Virus record (IMG/VR): IMGVR_UViG_3300020207_000012
Span: 1-64,000 of that record
DNA: 64,000 nt
Strand: one strand, 5' to 3'
From: a virus
Part shown: positions 17,157 through 24,886 of the stretch, one piece after another
Layout: every line of letters starts with the position of its first letter
How positions within the stretch are numbered: the first letter of the stretch is position 1
The notes under the pieces: generated by a model
What the model saw: the letters and a program-made list of their open reading frames with translations, nothing else
Told to the model about the DNA's origin: nothing
Databases searched by the model: none
Translations under genes and position numbers: made by a program

Positions 17157-18243
17157 AATTTATCTCATTATGATACGCACGATTTTTGGCACAAGTTCTA
17201 ATACAACGACTAATATGTTTATTATGTCTTGGATCAAAACTGTCTGCTAGTGTCTGTAGATAGTAATCAGTGTTTAATACTTCTTCAATACTATGTTTAT
17301 TTAAATCGTTCCAACCTTCAGGGAAAGAACTATACTTATCTAGTATACCATCTTTATTTTTAAAAGCACTATCCCACAAGAAACAACAAGGCCATAGAGT
17401 ACTATTAGCACTTACAAATATTTCTTTATCATGGTAAAACTTACAGTTAATACTATCAACAACTTCTTTTAGTTTTTGTTCATCTATACTCTTTGGTTCT
17501 TCTGTATACGCTTCAATAAATTTGTCAAGTTCTTTTACAACAGCCACTTTACTGTGTTCTTTAGCACCAGTAGTCGTAATTGTCTTTTCTTCTGTAACAA
17601 CTTTCTTTTTTTCATGGTCTTTCTTTTTAATTTTTGCAACCCAATCATGGTAAGTATTTCTCATACCTGTACGAGTGGCAAATCTAAAGTCAAGTTCTTC
17701 AGCACGTTTCTTTGCTGCTTCTACTTCATGTTCATTGTGGTCAAATACGATATAGATCCAACTAGCTTCAGCACGACCACCCGTACTGTGTCCACCATCG
17801 CTATATGCCTGCATATTTCTATCTATAACATCGTAGACTGTATTGACACGATAGATGTAATTTGTTTCCATTCCGTCTACACAGAAATGAACCTTAAGCC
17901 TGTCTCGGTCATACGTACCACCTAGCACACCTAGCTCATACCACCAGTCTGCGCTATTACGCCCACCGTTTGTAGAATAGTGTACATAACCGCCATTTTC
18001 TAATAACCATTTAGTTATAGCCATACAATCTGGGTTTACAATAGGATCACCCAATACACCGCACAATTTAAATATCTTGTTTTCAATATGTCTACGATCT
18101 GGAAACCAAGTTTTAATTTGTTCAATTGACAGATTTCGCGGTTGTAATATATCTAAGTTTTGTGTTCTAGCACAACCCGGACATGCTGCGTTACAGTCAC
18201 TAGTAATCTCTAACTCAACTCTTTTTATTTCATCTATATTCAT
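17149..18243 (-). CDS. rSAM-9: radical SAM/SPASM-like, HNEH subgroup
   Basis: CNAACPGC is at residues 17-24. FKLCGVLGDPIVNPDC replaces the GGEP strand, and YIVFDHNEHEVEAAKKRA carries the subgroup HNEH motif. A lysine/glutamate-rich linker with TTTGAKEHSK (about residues 205-250) precedes the SPASM-like part: CKFYHDKEIFVSANSTLWPC, then CFLW, ending SRCIRTCAKN. The protein has 364 residues. rSAM-11 shares every one of these features, rSAM-2 most. It is the first gene of the set running to rSAM-8. The start has no Shine-Dalgarno and only a poor late-octamer match; its promoter must lie in the 37-bp gap shared with rSAM-10. Confidence 0.84.
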   Translation of the reverse strand: MNIDEIKRVELEITSDCNAACPGCARTQNLDILQPRNLSIEQIKTWFPDRRHIENKIFKLCGVLGDPIVNPDCMAITKWLLENGGYVHYSTNGGRNSADWWYELGVLGGTYDRDRLKVHFCVDGMETNYIYRVNTVYDVIDRNMQAYSDGGHSTGGRAEASWIYIVFDHNEHEVEAAKKRAEELDFRFATRTGMRNTYHDWVAKIKKKDHEKKKVVTEEKTITTTGAKEHSKVAVVKELDKFIEAYTEEPKSIDEQKLKEVVDSINCKFYHDKEIFVSANSTLWPCCFLWDSAFKNKDGILDKYSSFPEGWNDLNKHSIEEVLNTDYYLQTLADSFDPRHNKHISRCIRTCAKNRAYHNEINYA

Positions 18244-18267
18244 TGTATTATATACTCACTTAATTAT

Positions 18268-18275
18268 GATAAATA
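18268..18275 (+). promoter_or_regulatory. Late promoter octamer GATAAATA, 5 nt before rSAM-10
   Basis: The plus strand reads GATAAATA-TATTT-ATG, matching the late consensus at 7 of 8 bases with the same 5-nt gap seen at four other genes. The sequence is partly palindromic (the reverse strand reads CATAAATA at 18274-18281), so it might also fire toward rSAM-9, though then with a longer leader. Confidence 0.55.
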
Positions 18276-18280
18276 TATTT

Positions 18281-19606
18281 ATGCAAAAGTCAATTGATAA
18301 AAGATACGAACAGCACGTAGAAGTAACAAAAAAGTACGGTAGTAATTTTTGTGCTAGTCCTTGGAATAGTTTCCACGAGGGACCACAAGGATTGGTTAGT
18401 ACATGCTGTAAATCAAGGGTTCCAATAGGTTGGAGTACAAAAGAGACATTTGAAGAAATGTACAATAGTGACCACGCTAAAAGTGTACGTGCTGCATTCT
18501 TACAAAACAAAAGACATCCACAATGCAAAGCATGTTGGTTACAAGAACAAAAAGGCGATCCAGCTCTTAACAGAATAATGGGCAATGCTAACGCAGAGTT
18601 AGATGATTTAGAAACTCTAATTAATGCGACAGATGAGGATGGCACACTACATGAGCATAAGCCGTATTGGTTAGATTTTTTATGGACAAATAAATGTAAC
18701 TTTGCGTGTTTAGGTTGTACACCGGAACTTAGTACTACTATTAACAACAACTACAAAAAAGAATTTGCTATCTTAAACGGTAATGATCCAGAAAACTATT
18801 TTAGTCATATGGACAATTGGAAAAATGACGGTAAAAAGAAAGTACAGTATGTACTGGATCATGCTGATACTATAAAAGATATACACTTAAATGGCGGTGA
18901 ACCATGGTTAGCTGAAGAAACATATGAATTATTGGATGCTCTTCTAAAACGTGGACTACACAAGAAAATATTCATATGGAGTCATACAAACGGTAGTATT
19001 ACAAAAAGCTACAAAGGTGTTGATATTATTTCAGAATACTTAGTACATTGGGGCGATAACGCCAAAGTTATAATGAGTAGTGATGGCCACGGAGAAAAGG
19101 GTGAATATATTCGTTGGGGATATAAAGACAATAAATGGTTAGAAACCTATAATAAAGTCCGTGATGCAGGTTTAGTACTCAATATACAAACATGTTGGAA
19201 TGTATATAATGCTCTTACAATAGATGAATTAGGCGAATGGTATATAGATAATTGCCCACCAGACGATAATGAAAATAGACTTAAAATTGTTGATGGTAGT
19301 TTAACTATATGGAATAACTTAACAACATCACCCGACATGCTTTTATACATTCCTGAATTGGCAGAGAAGGCAAAGGATGCCGCCGAAAGATCATTGAAAT
19401 CAGGTAAACATCCATCATCATGGAAGTATACATTGCCTAGATGGATTGATTGGCTTAATAAAGATGACCCCGAACACACAACTAATACAAAAAATCTTAA
19501 ATCTTGGTATGATGGTACAGTATTAATAGATAATAAACGTAGAACAGATTTGTGTAAAACATTCCCTGAATTAACTCCGCTTTATGATAAAGCAAAGTCT
19601 ATTTAA
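18281..19606 (+). CDS. rSAM-10: radical SAM with N-terminal twitch-like domain, flipped orientation
   Basis: I choose ATG 18281 (MQKSIDKRYEQHVEVTKKYG) because it lies 5 nt after a late octamer; ATG 18266 would add five residues. Auxiliary cysteines: NFCASPW (Cys24), STCCKSR (42-43), CKACWLQEQ (82-85). The core motif CNFACLGC at 139-146 differs from the CNLxCxMC of its relatives, followed by IHLNGGEPWLAEE and EYIRWGYK in place of EYIRYP. The 441-residue protein is therefore the most diverged member of the group. It is a single plus-strand gene between minus-strand operons and overlaps rSAM-11 tail to tail by 8 bases. Substrate unknown. Confidence 0.82.
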   Translation: MQKSIDKRYEQHVEVTKKYGSNFCASPWNSFHEGPQGLVSTCCKSRVPIGWSTKETFEEMYNSDHAKSVRAAFLQNKRHPQCKACWLQEQKGDPALNRIMGNANAELDDLETLINATDEDGTLHEHKPYWLDFLWTNKCNFACLGCTPELSTTINNNYKKEFAILNGNDPENYFSHMDNWKNDGKKKVQYVLDHADTIKDIHLNGGEPWLAEETYELLDALLKRGLHKKIFIWSHTNGSITKSYKGVDIISEYLVHWGDNAKVIMSSDGHGEKGEYIRWGYKDNKWLETYNKVRDAGLVLNIQTCWNVYNALTIDELGEWYIDNCPPDDNENRLKIVDGSLTIWNNLTTSPDMLLYIPELAEKAKDAAERSLKSGKHPSSWKYTLPRWIDWLNKDDPEHTTNTKNLKSWYDGTVLIDNKRRTDLCKTFPELTPLYDKAKSI

Positions 19607-20684
19607 ATTGCTCACCAAATGGATCAAATTCACTTCCACATTTCATAGAACATACACCCAGTTTACCATCTGATAAGCTGGGTTTATTCCAACTGTCTAC
19701 GATACCATCAAGTAATTTACCGTTCATTACTTCTTCTATAGAATTATCTAGTAAACTGATAGCATCTTTACCTCCAGATGCATCAATATGATCCCAAATT
19801 TGTTCTACACGATAGTCTTTATGCCACCACTTGTACATACGCCCAGCAGTCCAACAACAAGGCATCAGTAAGCCTTCCGCAGTGACAAAGATTTCTTTCT
19901 TTTCAATTGCTTTACAATTTATACTACACTTATCATAGTAATCACGCATACTGCCGTATGACTTTTCTATTTCTTTTTGTTTTAGAAGTGCTAGATTCTG
20001 ATTTTCTTCGCTAGTAGGTTTTTTGATTTCAGTAGTTTTTTCACCTTTACGATTTTGTGCTTGATGTGAATCTTTTTGTGTTTCACCACTTGCTACAATA
20101 AATCTACCAGACTTTTTCTTTTGAAATCTTTCACATCCCCACTCATTAGCAAGTGCTTCAGCTTCTTCTACTTGATGTTCATTGTGAGCAAATATTATAT
20201 AGTCCCATCTTGCTCTACCTCCGGCGTCTATGAACGCCTTCATGTTGCGTTCTACGTTAGGCCAGACAACATTCTGCCTGTATAGATGATTAGTGTCACT
20301 AAGACCATCCACGCTGAAAATAACAGTGCCCATTCTACCAAAGACTTGGGCAAGTTCACGCCACCACGTTTCATCTTTTGCTCCCGCATTTGTATTCATT
20401 GAGAGCCACATGTCTTTGTTGTGTTCTCTAAAGTATTTAAATATTTCAAGTGTATCTCTAGCAACAATAGGATCTCCTAAGTTGCCACACATATACATAG
20501 TATCTAATTGTTGAATAAATTCAACTGGAAAAATACGCTTACAATCTTCTAAACTTAGTTCAGCATTAGTGATGTGTTTATTATCAGGTCCGCCGTTTTC
20601 GTTACGGTCACACATAGGACATGCTGCTTGACAACGTTGTGTAACTTCTAAGTGTACCATTTTTATATCATCATAGTTATACAT
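19599..20684 (-). CDS. rSAM-11: radical SAM/SPASM-like, HNEH subgroup
   Basis: CQAACPMC is at residues 18-25; MYMCGNLGDPIVARD replaces the GGEP strand and matches rSAM-9 closely. YIIFAHNEHQVEEAEALA carries the HNEH motif. A Gln/Lys-rich linker around residues 195-240 leads to the C-terminal cysteine set: CSINCKAIEKKEIFVTAEG, LMPCCWTAGR and CSMKCGSEF. The final region is SPASM-like with probably one or two clusters. It has 361 residues. It is the last gene of the operon that starts with SGNH-3 at 27258, joined to SGNH-2 by a one-base overlap. rSAM-9 is likely its paralogue acting on a related substrate. Confidence 0.84.
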   Translation of the reverse strand: MYNYDDIKMVHLEVTQRCQAACPMCDRNENGGPDNKHITNAELSLEDCKRIFPVEFIQQLDTMYMCGNLGDPIVARDTLEIFKYFREHNKDMWLSMNTNAGAKDETWWRELAQVFGRMGTVIFSVDGLSDTNHLYRQNVVWPNVERNMKAFIDAGGRARWDYIIFAHNEHQVEEAEALANEWGCERFQKKKSGRFIVASGETQKDSHQAQNRKGEKTTEIKKPTSEENQNLALLKQKEIEKSYGSMRDYYDKCSINCKAIEKKEIFVTAEGLLMPCCWTAGRMYKWWHKDYRVEQIWDHIDASGGKDAISLLDNSIEEVMNGKLLDGIVDSWNKPSLSDGKLGVCSMKCGSEFDPFGEQFK

Positions 20685-21493
20685 TATGTTAATACTTTCA
20701 TTATATCATCTACTAAGTAATTATCAATTATATTCTTCTGACCGGTAATACCTAAATGACAACCATCATCTGTCCAATGGTTATCTAATATTCCTTCTTT
20801 TTTTACAGAAAAATCAAAAGTATCAAGTGTTTCACAATCATCATATCCAAACCATTCAAAGATTTTAAAAGGCACTTTACTTTTTTCTAATAACTTACGA
20901 GAATATAATAATAACGATAAATTAGATTGTACAGAATACCAATTTCCGATGTCTCCGACATGACATGACATATATTCTGAATATGTTTCTGTCACCCATT
21001 TAAGCAAATTATTATTGTTTTCAATCATGTGATATATCATTCCTGCATTTAGCCAAACACCGCCCAAATCTTTATCTATTTTTCCGAAAACATCTTCACC
21101 GTTATTTTTTCCTCTTAGTGTAAAGTAGTTTCTTTTAGTTCTATCATCTCCCCTAGTAAGATTTTCATCAATTATCATTCCAATATTAGATATTGCATAC
21201 ATAAACTTTTCAATATCTGTTATTAAACCAATTCTATTTGGTACAGTTGCTTGAAAAACTACATAATCTACTCTTTCGTGTTTTAGATGTTGTTCTATCA
21301 TCATACACTGTGTAGGTACACTATTACAGAAAAAAGATGTATCATATATATTAAAATCTTTTAATCCTCTTTCTGTCAATGTATCATACAACAAATGACC
21401 AAATCTCAAGTCTAATATATTTGGATCTAGTTCATCGTCTGAATATACTCCTCTAATAAAACTACATCCAACGAGTAGTATATTTTTATTCAT
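20684..21493 (-). CDS. SGNH-2: SGNH-hydrolase-like protein
   Basis: The 269-residue product starts MNKNILLVGCSFIRGVYSDD, giving the GCSF block I with its Ser, and YVVFQATVPNRIGLI as a central strand like that of SGNH-1 (VIFQLTTPFRI). The end has WTDDGCHLGITGQKNI, a DxxH block V. It therefore resembles an intact SGNH fold with a plausible Ser-Asp-His set. It touches MT-1 upstream and rSAM-11 downstream by single-base overlaps, so all three are co-translated. Acyl transfer or deacylation of the pathway product is a possibility, not a demonstrated role. Confidence 0.62.
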   Translation of the reverse strand: MNKNILLVGCSFIRGVYSDDELDPNILDLRFGHLLYDTLTERGLKDFNIYDTSFFCNSVPTQCMMIEQHLKHERVDYVVFQATVPNRIGLITDIEKFMYAISNIGMIIDENLTRGDDRTKRNYFTLRGKNNGEDVFGKIDKDLGGVWLNAGMIYHMIENNNNLLKWVTETYSEYMSCHVGDIGNWYSVQSNLSLLLYSRKLLEKSKVPFKIFEWFGYDDCETLDTFDFSVKKEGILDNHWTDDGCHLGITGQKNIIDNYLVDDIMKVLT

Positions 21494-22800
21494 TACTTGT
21501 AACCTATTTTCATAAATCTCTTATATTGTGGTAATACTAATTCACCTTCGAATAGAGTTTCTTTCATTTTTACGCTTTTACTAAACTGCTTTAGTGTTTT
21601 AAAAGAATTTACATGTTCTTCAATATCTACAAAATTATTATTCTGAAGTATAATTAATTTTCCATCTGGTATATTATTATACCATTCATCAAAGTTTTCA
21701 ATATGTTCACTACTTGTGTTAATTATAGTATCAGGATTGTCTTTAAGTTTTACAACAGCATCATTTGCAATCGTTTCATAATACATATTACCGATAGAAC
21801 CGTCGCTAGGTGCTGGGTTTTTTGACCATTTGAATTTCATAATATCTAATGTACTTGCCTTAAAACGCCAATCTTCTAATAACCATTTCTTATTAAATGT
21901 CTCTGCTATGTTAGCACAAGTAGGATCAATATCAAAACTTCTTATCTTTTCAATCTTAATTCCGCTTTCAAATAACATTGTAGCAAGCGTACCATACCAT
22001 CCTGCGCATAGGAATACTATTCCTAAATCTACATCTAATTTAGAAACTTCTTCAACTAACCACATCTTACTTTTTATCTGACCTCTACTCAAACAATCAG
22101 TATTGATTTCTATATCATTCAAATAAAAATATTTTAAAGCATCCACAAATTGTACGTCTTTATATCTTTTGATAATATCCCACAATTTGTTGGTATTATC
22201 TTCTAAAAGTAATTTACGCAAATCATGGTCTTCTAATAATCTAAAGACACTATGTAAGTTTTTTTCTAATACTGCTTTTCTTAAATCATCTGTTTTTCTA
22301 TCATCAGTATCTACAAATCTAAAAATACTATGTACATTCTTATCACACACGCTGTTTTTTAAACCAGAATAATAGTCAGGTAATAATCTAAACAAACTAT
22401 ATAAATTGTCCTCTGCCACCGCCTTTTTTAAATCTTCTAGTTTATTATAATGTTTTTCTTCTTCTAATAGTCTGAAAATACTTCTTATATTTTTTTCAAT
22501 AACTGCTTTTCTAAGTTCATCGAACTGCGCAGGTAATAGTCTAAAAATACTGTGTCTATTTTCTTCTACAACTGCTTTACGCAGGTCATCATAATCATCT
22601 GGAAGTAATCTAAAAATACTATGCAGATTTTCTTCAATAACAGCTTTGCGCAATTCGTCTGCATATAAGTTAGTTTTTTCTAATAGTTTGAATATACTAG
22701 ACATATCTTTATCAATATATGCCCGTCTAAGTAGAGGAAATTCTTCTACTTCAGGATATAGTATTTCAAATCTATCTAATAATTCAAAAGTTTCTAACAT
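21493..22800 (-). CDS. MT-1: eight-repeat helical protein fused to a methyltransferase-like domain
   Basis: Residues ~23-225 hold about eight imperfect 22-28-residue repeats of the form LRKAV-EEN-HSIFRLL followed by a short acidic spacer; these would form paired helices. Residues ~245-435 form a Rossmann-like domain with GIVFLCAGWYGTLATML as a probable nucleotide-loop (motif I), IRSFDIDPTC as the acidic strand, and LLEDWRFKASTLDIMKF. The C-terminus ends FMKIGYK. The same C-terminal domain and the same ending occur in MT-2, showing paralogy. SAM-dependent methyl transfer is suggested by the fold but the motif is unusual. The repeats could bind a partner or itself be a substrate; that is speculation. 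Confidence 0.62.
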   Translation of the reverse strand: MLETFELLDRFEILYPEVEEFPLLRRAYIDKDMSSIFKLLEKTNLYADELRKAVIEENLHSIFRLLPDDYDDLRKAVVEENRHSIFRLLPAQFDELRKAVIEKNIRSIFRLLEEEKHYNKLEDLKKAVAEDNLYSLFRLLPDYYSGLKNSVCDKNVHSIFRFVDTDDRKTDDLRKAVLEKNLHSVFRLLEDHDLRKLLLEDNTNKLWDIIKRYKDVQFVDALKYFYLNDIEINTDCLSRGQIKSKMWLVEEVSKLDVDLGIVFLCAGWYGTLATMLFESGIKIEKIRSFDIDPTCANIAETFNKKWLLEDWRFKASTLDIMKFKWSKNPAPSDGSIGNMYYETIANDAVVKLKDNPDTIINTSSEHIENFDEWYNNIPDGKLIILQNNNFVDIEEHVNSFKTLKQFSKSVKMKETLFEGELVLPQYKRFMKIGYK

Positions 22801-23741
22801 TATTTGTATCCTATTTTCATAAAGTAATATTTTTTATCGACTTGTATAACACCAGTATATACTTCGTAGTTCATTTCAAACTTACGATTGAATGCTTGTG
22901 AGCTGGAGAATGGTCTTGGTACATCACCAGTTTCACCGACTACAACTACTCTGCGCATATCTGGTATCATATCCCACCATGCTTCATATTTTTCTAAGTA
23001 ACTAATATTAGGATTGATCAAAGTTCCAGGTATTTCTTTGAATGGGTTAGATATAGTACCGTCTGGAAGAACAGTAGAGAATACATTTTCATCATAACCA
23101 ATATTAAATATATCTTGTGTTGTTGCCTTAAATCTCCAATCTTGTAATAATTCATTTGACATCATTTCATCAGCCAAAAACTGTCCAGATCCGTGAATAT
23201 CAAAAGAACGAATATTTTCAAACCTAAGTTTCGTGTCTAGCATCATGGCACCCAGTAACCCCATGCCGCCGCCTAATAGATACACAGTACCGATATACTT
23301 TTCTCCAAATGAATGGAACAAATGTTGAATAATCCATGTGTTAATTCTAGCACTTTCTTTTGTTAAGAAAGAACCCATATCGACATTGGGGAAGTGATAG
23401 ATAATCTTTTTTAATCTATCCGAAAGATTATCTTTATCTTGTGGCGTATAATAAGTTAAAAAGTCCATAGCACTACGATAGTTACCTAATTGTTGAGCAA
23501 CATTAACTTGTGAATACTGTTCTACCATTTCTTGGTAATTATAATGTTCTAAAAGCGGAGTACCGATAACTTCAGGAAAATTTTCTGCTATAGTTATTGT
23601 AGCTCCTGCTGCTGCACTCTCTGTTTCATCTTCTATAGTAAGCGTTGGATCTACTCCTACACTATCATATAGGTCTTGATTTGATTTGACTGATGTTTTT
23701 CTACGTCTGTTTTTATCAATCATTCTAATTTTTTTAACCAT
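22800..23741 (-). CDS. MT-2: methyltransferase-like paralogue without the repeats
   Basis: This 313-residue protein shares the second half of MT-1: TVYLLGGGMGLLGAMMLD (glycine-rich loop), IRSFDIHGSGQFLADEM, LLQDWRFKATTQDIFNIGY and the terminal FMKIGYK. The glycine-rich loop is closer to standard class I methyltransferase motif I than that of MT-1. The N-terminal ~100 residues lack the 23-residue repeats and instead have a basic start (KKIRMIDKNRRRKTSVKS). It touches MT-1 by a one-base overlap and overlaps the glycosyltransferase upstream by 8 bases. The pair may act as a heterodimer; methyl transfer is inferred only. Confidence 0.6.
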   Translation of the reverse strand: MVKKIRMIDKNRRRKTSVKSNQDLYDSVGVDPTLTIEDETESAAAGATITIAENFPEVIGTPLLEHYNYQEMVEQYSQVNVAQQLGNYRSAMDFLTYYTPQDKDNLSDRLKKIIYHFPNVDMGSFLTKESARINTWIIQHLFHSFGEKYIGTVYLLGGGMGLLGAMMLDTKLRFENIRSFDIHGSGQFLADEMMSNELLQDWRFKATTQDIFNIGYDENVFSTVLPDGTISNPFKEIPGTLINPNISYLEKYEAWWDMIPDMRRVVVVGETGDVPRPFSSSQAFNRKFEMNYEVYTGVIQVDKKYYFMKIGYK

Positions 23742-24834
23742 TGTTTTCTTCCTTGAACTTTGTTTTTAACCAATCAAAATCATTTATAAGATTTAATTTA
23801 TCTTGTTGGTTGTGAAATTTCTCACCATATTGTTTTCCAGAGTTTGCTCCCAATAAAGCAAATTCGCCCATGTGTCTGTCTTTTCCCACAGTACACCAAG
23901 TATCTAATCTAGTATTATTTTCTTCTTCTACACTACGATTAATAATATTACTACTTAGCTTAACACATTCTCTAAAAGCACTCTTCCAAGTATTAAACGG
24001 ATCAGTGTTAAATGTAGTATAGTTGGATACTGCATCCATAATTCTGAATTTATCTGATATTGACGTAGTAAAATCTATGTTCCAATGGGTTGCTTGACGT
24101 AACAATTTAGTTGGAAATAGTTTCACGCCGCCATAACCATATTCTAAATCATTGATCGGATTACGAGATTTCCAAACATGTACTGTTTCTCTATCCCATG
24201 GATCAGCATAATAATCAAATTCAAAATCCTCTACTATCTCAGCGTCTGCATCTACGACATAAAACATATCAGTTTCTACTATCTCAGATGCTACCTTGTG
24301 AGCATTAAAAATACCCTTAACACCACGAACTCTTTTTGCGTCTGGTTCCTTTTCTAAAAGTTTATGGTAATTTTCATCAGCAAAAGGTTCATTATAACTC
24401 AAATAAACAATATCATATTTTTTATCAACTGTAACATAATGAACATTACTTTTGTGTTCTTTGTAATGTCCTTTTTTAAAATACAAACTGTTATCAAAAT
24501 CATCTAAGTCATAATTTTTGTGTATAAGTTTAACCCCAATAGACATTGAATAGTTATTTCTTAGATCCGTATACCAAACATGTGATAACTTATTATCCCA
24601 AACTTCAGGGATCATGTTCCAATTAAAATCATCGTTGACTTGTGTTTCAGGATCAATCACCCACATATATTCTGTATTACTCAACTTTTGTATTTTGGTC
24701 ACTGCTTCTTTTATTTGATTGTTATCTGAAATTTTAACCATGCGAACATTAGGCATTTTTTCCCTAATACGTTTGTACTTTGAAAATTCTTCTTTGCAAT
24801 AATCAAGTGTTATAAAAAAACAATCGTAAGCCAT
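23734..24834 (-). CDS. Glycosyltransferase-like protein (GT-A, DxD), family shared with 38802-39779
   Basis: The second half contains DIVYLSYNEPFADENYHKLL, AKRVRGVKGIFNAHK, and MFYVVDADAEIVEDF, where DADAE provides the DxD-type metal and nucleotide-sugar site of GT-A transferases. YGYGGVKLFP follows. The first ~130 residues look like a degenerate copy of the same module (MWVIDPETQVNDDFNW in the DxD position), suggesting an internal duplication. Its closest relative in the window is at 38802-39779, with matching LSYDEP, GVKGFDNAHK, IDGDNIV and YGNGGIK. It has 366 residues. A sigma70-like promoter precedes it inside the carbamoyltransferase end. Donor and acceptor are unknown. Confidence 0.68.
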   Translation of the reverse strand: MAYDCFFITLDYCKEEFSKYKRIREKMPNVRMVKISDNNQIKEAVTKIQKLSNTEYMWVIDPETQVNDDFNWNMIPEVWDNKLSHVWYTDLRNNYSMSIGVKLIHKNYDLDDFDNSLYFKKGHYKEHKSNVHYVTVDKKYDIVYLSYNEPFADENYHKLLEKEPDAKRVRGVKGIFNAHKVASEIVETDMFYVVDADAEIVEDFEFDYYADPWDRETVHVWKSRNPINDLEYGYGGVKLFPTKLLRQATHWNIDFTTSISDKFRIMDAVSNYTTFNTDPFNTWKSAFRECVKLSSNIINRSVEEENNTRLDTWCTVGKDRHMGEFALLGANSGKQYGEKFHNQQDKLNLINDFDWLKTKFKEENNG

Positions 24835-24857
24835 AATTATCCATATATCTTTAACGT

Positions 24858-24886
24858 ATTATAACATATTAATCGTCACTTGTAAA
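24858..24886 (-). promoter_or_regulatory. Sigma70-type promoter inside the 3' end of the carbamoyltransferase gene
   Basis: On the minus strand TTTACA (24881-24886) is followed after 17 nt by TATAAT (24858-24863). The -10 is a perfect match and the -35 is 5 of 6. It would drive the genes from 24834 down to rSAM-11 independently of the late promoter at 27285. Confidence 0.65.

Noticed and set aside
17476-17925. 149-residue plus-strand open frame
   Set aside because: It is antisense to rSAM-9, very rich in Phe and Ser in the way expected of a complement of a Lys/Glu-rich gene, and has no start signals.
18244-18260. Sigma70-like TATAAT just before rSAM-9 on the minus strand
   Set aside because: It lies only 3 nt from the ATG, so transcription would begin inside the gene, and no matching -35 was found.
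18077-18280. 5' extension of the rSAM-10 open frame
   Set aside because: It lies antisense to rSAM-9, shows no similarity to twitch-first proteins, and the late octamer with 5-nt spacing marks the start at 18281.
4445-20684. Complete 7-deazaguanine (preQ0) DNA-modification system
   Set aside because: Only QueC-like proteins are present. None of the rSAM proteins looks like the compact QueE, and no QueD, cyclohydrolase or transglycosylase gene was seen in the window.
4445-24834. Classic RiPP cluster with a short precursor peptide
   Set aside because: No small gene with a leader-core layout or repeated core motif was found next to the rSAM genes. The repeats in MT-1 are the only candidate and are mentioned as speculation.
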